NCBI GenBank assembly: GCA_002737345.1
Contig: NSIK01000010.1
Location: forward strand, 63,014 to 127,013
Origin: Nitrospirota bacterium
GTDB taxonomy: Bacteria > Nitrospirota > Nitrospiria > Nitrospirales > Nitrospiraceae
Length of the DNA: 64,000 nt
Direction of reading: 5' to 3'
Part shown: positions 59,054 through 64,000 of the stretch, one piece after another
How positions within the stretch are numbered: position 1 is the stretch's first letter
Layout of the letters: each line of letters begins with the position of its first letter
Position numbers and translations under genes: made by a program
Notes under the pieces: generated by a model
Seen by the model: only the letters and a program-made list of their open reading frames with translations
The model's database searches: none
Told to the model about the DNA's origin: nothing

Positions 59054-59127
59054 GCCCTACCAATTTACCGATCAGACGCCATGTTAGTAACGCGACCACA
59101 CATCATCTCTGTGATACGCAGCCTCTA

Positions 59128-59856
59128 ATGCGGAAGTCAACCACCCACTCCCGCTCCAGAGTGAAGGCCTTCTTGATCATCGGCCTCGGCCTCCCGATCG
59201 GTGCACTCCTCTTCGTGTGGCTGCTCACCATGCCAGACGTCTCGTCCTTGCGCAGGACCAATCCGCCTGTGACAGCCCTGATGAGCGCGCGCCAGGCCCA
59301 GGCCGAGGCGCAGGGTCTCACGGTCGGGCGCCATTGGATCTGGGTGCCCCTCGCACGGATCTCCCCGCACCTCCGGCAGGCGGTCGTGGCGGCGGAAGAC
59401 GCCTCATTCTTCACGCATGAAGGATTCGACTGGGAAGGCATTAAAGAAGCAGCCAAGTACAACCTTGAGGCGGGCGAACTGAAGCGGGGCGGAAGCACCA
59501 TTACCCAGCAGCTGGCCAAAAATATTTATCTCTCGTCAGAACGGTCCCTGTTTCGAAAAGCACGGGAAGCCCTGATCGCGCGCGCGCTCGAACATCAACT
59601 CACCAAGGCGCGGATCCTTGAGCTCTATCTCAACGTCGCGGAATGGGGGGAGGGCGTCTACGGTGCTGAAGCGGCGGCCCGCCATCACTTCCAAAAGTCC
59701 TCACAAGACCTGACCGCCGATGAGGGAGCCTGGCTGGCCGCTATCTTGCCTTCGCCGCGTCGATACGATCCGGTCAAAAAAACCATGGCCCTGACTCGTA
59801 GGCATGATCACATCCTGAGCCTGATCACTCGGAAGCACAGCCATCCAGCTCCGTAA
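59128..59856 (+). CDS. mtgA: Monofunctional biosynthetic peptidoglycan transglycosylase
   Basis: VVAAEDASFFTHEGFDWEGIKEAAKYNLEAGELKRGGSTITQQLAKNIYLSSERSLFRKAREALIA. Confidence 0.95.
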   Translation: MRKSTTHSRSRVKAFLIIGLGLPIGALLFVWLLTMPDVSSLRRTNPPVTALMSARQAQAEAQGLTVGRHWIWVPLARISPHLRQAVVAAEDASFFTHEGFDWEGIKEAAKYNLEAGELKRGGSTITQQLAKNIYLSSERSLFRKAREALIARALEHQLTKARILELYLNVAEWGEGVYGAEAAARHHFQKSSQDLTADEGAWLAAILPSPRRYDPVKKTMALTRRHDHILSLITRKHSHPAP

Positions 59857-59912
59857 AGCCTCAGCGATCTCCCTGCCCCAGTCGTACGGAAGGCCTCGGT
59901 CAAGCGAATCTT

Positions 59913-60842
59913 TTATGAAAATTGCCCTCGAACTTTCGGAGAGCCGATCCCGTTCCACCAGCCTGCTGCCATGTAAGGCGTCACATGCCTGATGGCAAAT
60001 CGCCCGTCCGGCGAGAGGACGAGCGCTCCGGCAGACCCCTTGATCCGAGACACCAACAGACGCAATACCTGTCGGGCGGCAACCGTTGGGCTGGCGCCTG
60101 TCGCCAGACGATCACACATGGTCTTGGCGAGCACAAGGCGGATGATGCCTTCGCCAATGCCGGTCATCGATACAGCGCCGCTCTGATTATCGGCATAGAC
60201 ACCGCAGCCGATGAGAGGGCTGTCGCCCACCCGCCCAGGCAACATCGAATCGACGCCCCCGGTCGAAGCTCCTGCCGCCACTGTCCCGGCCCGATCCAAC
60301 GCAACCGCGCCGACGGTCCCATGCTGGTCCTTCTCCATCCGCTGAGATTTCACCATTGCACGATAGAGCTCCATCGTCTGCGCGACAGCCATCGAGGCGG
60401 GCGACCGACCGGCACTCCGGCGAAGCGCGCGCCCCTTCGAGAGAGGTTCGAGTTTGTAGTACTGCGCAAACGCCGTGGCCGGTGGGCCGGCAAGCAAGAC
60501 ATGGTTCGTGGCTTCCATGACCAGGCGGGCTGCCGTAATCGGATGCAGGATCCCTTCGATCGACGCGATGGCGCCGGCTTTGAGGTGGGCCCCTTCCATG
60601 ATCGAAGCGTCCATCCGTTGCACCCCGTCCAGCTGGCGATTCGCTCCCTCCCCCGCATTGAACAGCCCGGATTGTTCCAGGAGGCCGATCGTACATTCGA
60701 CGGCAATGGCGGCAGGACCTCCCTGTTCAAGGATGGCATAGCCGATGACGAGGGCATCGGACAGACAGGTAGCCTGCGCCGGCGTCATTCGTTTGCGGCC
60801 CGCGCCTCCGTGGGCAAGAATGAGAGGAAAGGACTTGGTCAA
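59913..60842 (-). CDS. Isoaspartyl peptidase/L-asparaginase (Ntn hydrolase)
   Basis: LILAHGGAGRKRMTPAQ; NAGEGANRQLDGVQRMDASIMEG; HGTVGAVALDRAGTVAAGASTGG. Confidence 0.92.
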   Translation of the reverse strand: MTKSFPLILAHGGAGRKRMTPAQATCLSDALVIGYAILEQGGPAAIAVECTIGLLEQSGLFNAGEGANRQLDGVQRMDASIMEGAHLKAGAIASIEGILHPITAARLVMEATNHVLLAGPPATAFAQYYKLEPLSKGRALRRSAGRSPASMAVAQTMELYRAMVKSQRMEKDQHGTVGAVALDRAGTVAAGASTGGVDSMLPGRVGDSPLIGCGVYADNQSGAVSMTGIGEGIIRLVLAKTMCDRLATGASPTVAARQVLRLLVSRIKGSAGALVLSPDGRFAIRHVTPYMAAGWWNGIGSPKVRGQFS

Positions 60843-61420
60843 TTGAGGAGAAGGTCCCGAACCTGCGGATGCGCCGGATCTCTCATCCGGTCCAAATCAG
60901 ACCGCACGAACCCCAACCCGGTGACACAAAGTTCGAAGTTGTCGGAGAGTATCCGAAACAGAGGCGTTTCTTCCCCTGACGGGTTGTCCTCCATTTGCGC
61001 GACAATCCCGTAGGAGCGCTTACCTGTCTTCATATAGTCCACGAGAAAATCCTTATGGTAGATCAACCCGCTCGTCTTGAGTCGGCGCAAATATTCCGGG
61101 AAGAGTCCCGCCATGAAAAGCGTGAAATCGCCGATGTGCTGATGCACGTCTCGCTCACGCTCCATGGACTGGGCCCCCAGCAAGACTTCCGATTCAAACA
61201 AAAGATCCACCACTGTATCGACTGGCCGGTCTTCCTGGTTTCTGATTTTATAGAGCTGATCGGTATGGGTAAAGTCGACAAGCAGGTTGGCGACGTAGCT
61301 GGTGACGTTGGGGTCGGGCCACCCGAGATGCTCCGTAAAGCTCTTCTCGGTCAGGGCGCCGAACAACTGACGAAGCGGATGCCGTGGCGAAACTTGCGTT
61401 CCCATTTCCACCTCTCGCAT
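60839..61420 (-). CDS. Hypothetical protein
   Basis: 193-aa ORF, 4-bp overlap with the isoaspartyl peptidase gene; no family recognised. Confidence 0.75.
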   Translation of the reverse strand: MREVEMGTQVSPRHPLRQLFGALTEKSFTEHLGWPDPNVTSYVANLLVDFTHTDQLYKIRNQEDRPVDTVVDLLFESEVLLGAQSMERERDVHQHIGDFTLFMAGLFPEYLRRLKTSGLIYHKDFLVDYMKTGKRSYGIVAQMEDNPSGEETPLFRILSDNFELCVTGLGFVRSDLDRMRDPAHPQVRDLLLN

Positions 61421-61489
61421 CTTCGAAAACGTTTCACCACAATATAGCAGATCTTGGTCTATCTGACGATAGCGGCCCCCCTGATCCTT

Positions 61490-62047
61490 CTATCGATCTT
61501 CGCGCGGCAGACTTGAGCATCGCCCGATTTTTGCCCGTTTCAGCTGCGCCAGAGTGCCTTCGATGGTGAGCAGTTTTCGTTTCGTGGGCAAGCCGCCGGA
61601 GAATCCTCCGAGCGACTGATCCTGCGCCACAATTCGATGACAAGGAACCAGGATCGGCATCGGATTCGCCCCCACGGCATTGCCGACAGCGCGGGCATAC
61701 TGTCTGCCCCCTACGCGGAGGGCCACCCATTGATAGGACCGCAGCTGGCCATGGGAGATGTCACAAAGCGTCCGCCAGACCTTCCGCTGAAAACTCGTCC
61801 CTCGTGAAAGGTCCAGCGGCAAATCAAACGATATGCGTGTTCCCGCCAGATAATCAGTCAGCTGCGTCAGCGCCTTTCGTAATCGCGGAGAAGCCTGGCC
61901 TTCTGGCAGTTCGATCGAGCCAGGCTGTAACTCGGCCAGCACGGCCCGACGCGAAGCCTTCGGCAATACCAGGGCATCGATCCCCTTCGCCGTTTCTGAC
62001 AGGGCCATCCAGCCCCACCGTGATTTGAAGATAATCGCCCGGCTCAT
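61490..62047 (-). CDS. ogt: Methylated-DNA--protein-cysteine methyltransferase
   Basis: AVGNAVGANPMPILVPCHRIVAQDQSLGGFSGGLPTKRKLLTIEG. Confidence 0.95.
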   Translation of the reverse strand: MSRAIIFKSRWGWMALSETAKGIDALVLPKASRRAVLAELQPGSIELPEGQASPRLRKALTQLTDYLAGTRISFDLPLDLSRGTSFQRKVWRTLCDISHGQLRSYQWVALRVGGRQYARAVGNAVGANPMPILVPCHRIVAQDQSLGGFSGGLPTKRKLLTIEGTLAQLKRAKIGRCSSLPREDR

Positions 62048-62053
62048 TAGACC

Positions 62054-63670
62054 TCAGTGGCCAATGACTCGACCTAATTTTTTTCGCACCATGCCCCAAA
62101 CCAAACCAAGTTCTTCGGACTGCAACAAGGCATGGACGCCCAGATAGCCGCTCACGCTCAATCCGATGGCAACAAAGAGCAGGACCGATTTCTCCGTCCA
62201 TTCACCTGGCTGCGCCCAGATCTGCGCCGCCGCCACCCAGGCACAAACCAGAACCAACGGCACGGAGGCTAACAGCACGCGCAGCGACGACCGTCCAACG
62301 GAGCCCCACGCGATGCCTCCCAACCGGCGGTGCAATACCGCGACCAGGATGCCCCCATTTACCATCGCCGCCAAGGCTGTGGCCAAGGCCAGGCCTGCCG
62401 CGCCAAGCGAAGACATCAGCAGCAGCGCGAAGACGAGATTGGAGACCACGGCAATCGCTGCGGAGATAGCCGGCGTGCGCGTGTCTTGCAGCGAGTAGAA
62501 CGCCGAGACGATGATGCGAACGCCGCCGAAGGCCCAGAGGCCAACGGCGTAACAGAGCACCGCCAATGACGTCTCGGCTGTATCGTGCGAGGTAAAGGTC
62601 CCATGCTCGAAGAAGAGGTGGACGATCGGCTGGCGCAGGAGGATTAGGCCCAACATCGCTGGAAAAATGATAAAGAGGATCATGCGCAGGCCGAAGCCCA
62701 CCGTCGTCCGCAATTCGTCTCGGGCTCCGCGCGCCGCCTGCGCCGAGAAAGTCGGCAAAATGGCCGTGGCCAATGCCACGCCGAAAATCCCGAGCGGGAA
62801 CTGAATCAACCTCATGCCGTAAAAAAGATAGGTCGGCCCGCCCGCAAAAAATGAGGCGAGGATCGTGCTCACGGTAATGTTAATCTGCGTCACCGAAAGG
62901 CCGAGGAGCGACGGCACCATCAGCCGGCCGATCCTTCTCACGCCAGGATGGCCCGGCGCGAATCGAAATCCGAACAACATACCCCGCCGCCTCAAACCAG
63001 GGAGCTGCATGGCAAACTGCGCCATTCCTCCCGCCACGACCCCGATGGCCACGCCAAGAATCGGCTCCGACATCACGGGCGACAAGAAAAATGCACAACC
63101 GATGATCACGACATTAAAGAACACCGGCGAAAAAGCCGGCGCCGCAAAGGCGCGCATAGAATTCAGAATGCCCATTGCCAGCGCGGCCAGGCTGATAAAG
63201 ATGAGATAGGGGAACATGATCTGCGTGAGCAACGTCGTCATGCCCAGCTTCACCGGGTCGTCGTGAAATCCCGGCGCCAGAAGCCACACGATTCCCGCTG
63301 CCGCAATAATGCCCAAAATCGTGATGCCGGTCACGATCGTGAGTAATGTGGTGAAAAGGGCGCTCGCCAGCTCCCAAGCGTCGCGTTTCGATTTGAGCGC
63401 TTGATATTCTGTGAAAACAGGAATGAAGGCGGAGGACATCGACCCTTCCGCAAATAATTCTCGCAGCAAATTCGGGACGCGATAGGCGACGAAGAAGGCA
63501 TCGGCCGCGGGCGTTGCGCCGAAGAGTCCTGCCAGCAACATATCGCGGATGAATCCGAGGATACGGCTGCAAAACGTGGCCAAGCCGATCAAGCCGGCCG
63601 CTTTGACCACCGAGCGAGTCTCGTCCTGCACGTTCGCGGGAGCTGGAGCCACAACAGTAGGATCAGCCAT
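62054..63670 (-). CDS. murJ: Lipid II flippase MurJ
   Basis: ATFCSRILGFIRDMLLAGLFGATPAADAFFVAYRVPNLLRELFAEGSMSSAFIPVF. Confidence 0.97.
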   Translation of the reverse strand: MADPTVVAPAPANVQDETRSVVKAAGLIGLATFCSRILGFIRDMLLAGLFGATPAADAFFVAYRVPNLLRELFAEGSMSSAFIPVFTEYQALKSKRDAWELASALFTTLLTIVTGITILGIIAAAGIVWLLAPGFHDDPVKLGMTTLLTQIMFPYLIFISLAALAMGILNSMRAFAAPAFSPVFFNVVIIGCAFFLSPVMSEPILGVAIGVVAGGMAQFAMQLPGLRRRGMLFGFRFAPGHPGVRRIGRLMVPSLLGLSVTQINITVSTILASFFAGGPTYLFYGMRLIQFPLGIFGVALATAILPTFSAQAARGARDELRTTVGFGLRMILFIIFPAMLGLILLRQPIVHLFFEHGTFTSHDTAETSLAVLCYAVGLWAFGGVRIIVSAFYSLQDTRTPAISAAIAVVSNLVFALLLMSSLGAAGLALATALAAMVNGGILVAVLHRRLGGIAWGSVGRSSLRVLLASVPLVLVCAWVAAAQIWAQPGEWTEKSVLLFVAIGLSVSGYLGVHALLQSEELGLVWGMVRKKLGRVIGH

Positions 63671-63828
63671 GGGTAGTGATTCTAGCGGAACCACGTCGGG
63701 CAGTCTATCGAACCGAATATTGACGGCTCGTAGGGGTCCTCCTCGATGTGCCTGCCCGGTCTTTAGCGCAGAATGATGCTCGTGCTATCATAGCAATTGC
63801 CATTATGATCCGAAGGTAGAACGTCCAA

Positions 63829-64000
63829 TGTCGCTTGAACTTTCTTCACATTTGCCCGGCGGATTTCAAATCCGACACCGCCTCCTCGGCATCTACCAGG
63901 GGAACGCGATCGAGCTGGCTTTTTGGCACCCCTCATCCGGGATGCCGGAACATGGCCTCTGTCGGTTCACCACAAAGGAGAAGGCCGAATCCTATCGCGC
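63829..64000 (+). CDS. Hypothetical protein, 5' part only
   Basis: MSLELSSHLPGGFQIRHRLLGIYQGNAIELAFWHPSSGMPEHGLCRF... runs off the window. Confidence 0.55.

Noticed and set aside
59922-61013. 363-aa plus-strand ORF opposite the isoaspartyl peptidase
   Set aside because: Shadow ORF; the minus-strand gene has clear Ntn-hydrolase motifs
1-64000. CRISPR arrays, rRNA operon, prophage modules, defence islands
   Set aside because: No regularly spaced direct repeats, no rRNA signatures and no phage structural or Cas/RM/TA gene sets seen; mobile content is limited to remnants

Overview
GC-rich, densely coded bacterial chromosome window. Gene content and repeat style suggest a Nitrospira-like organism, which is an inference from memory rather than a database result. 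Most of it is housekeeping: leuS, holA, lptE, pyrF, rpsT, der, aat, hemL, gmhA, dinB, hldE-type adenylyltransferase, mfd, surA-type PPIases, engB, mtgA, ogt, murJ, M16/M20/M48/M50 peptidases, and an ECF sigma/anti-sigma pair. The most system-like region is a metal (probably zinc) homeostasis cluster at about 16.0-22.6 kb. It contains a Fur/Zur regulator coupled to a small His-containing membrane protein, two CobW/COG0523 GTPases, a WD40 protein, a 92-aa protein, a 52-aa ORF overlapping the genes on both sides, a ZIP transporter, a decayed CDF transporter, a Tpx-like protein and a His-rich protein with an internal duplication. The window also holds several gene fossils: glycine C-acetyltransferase tail, internally deleted alpha/beta hydrolase, ParA head, CDF piece, transposase/integrase chimera at tRNA-His, resolvase HTH tail and response-regulator tail. 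There are dispersed intergenic repeats, some structured, with a family whose end motif sits directly on stop codons. No CRISPR array or rRNA was found. All calls come from reading the sequence and the supplied ORF translations; no searches were run.
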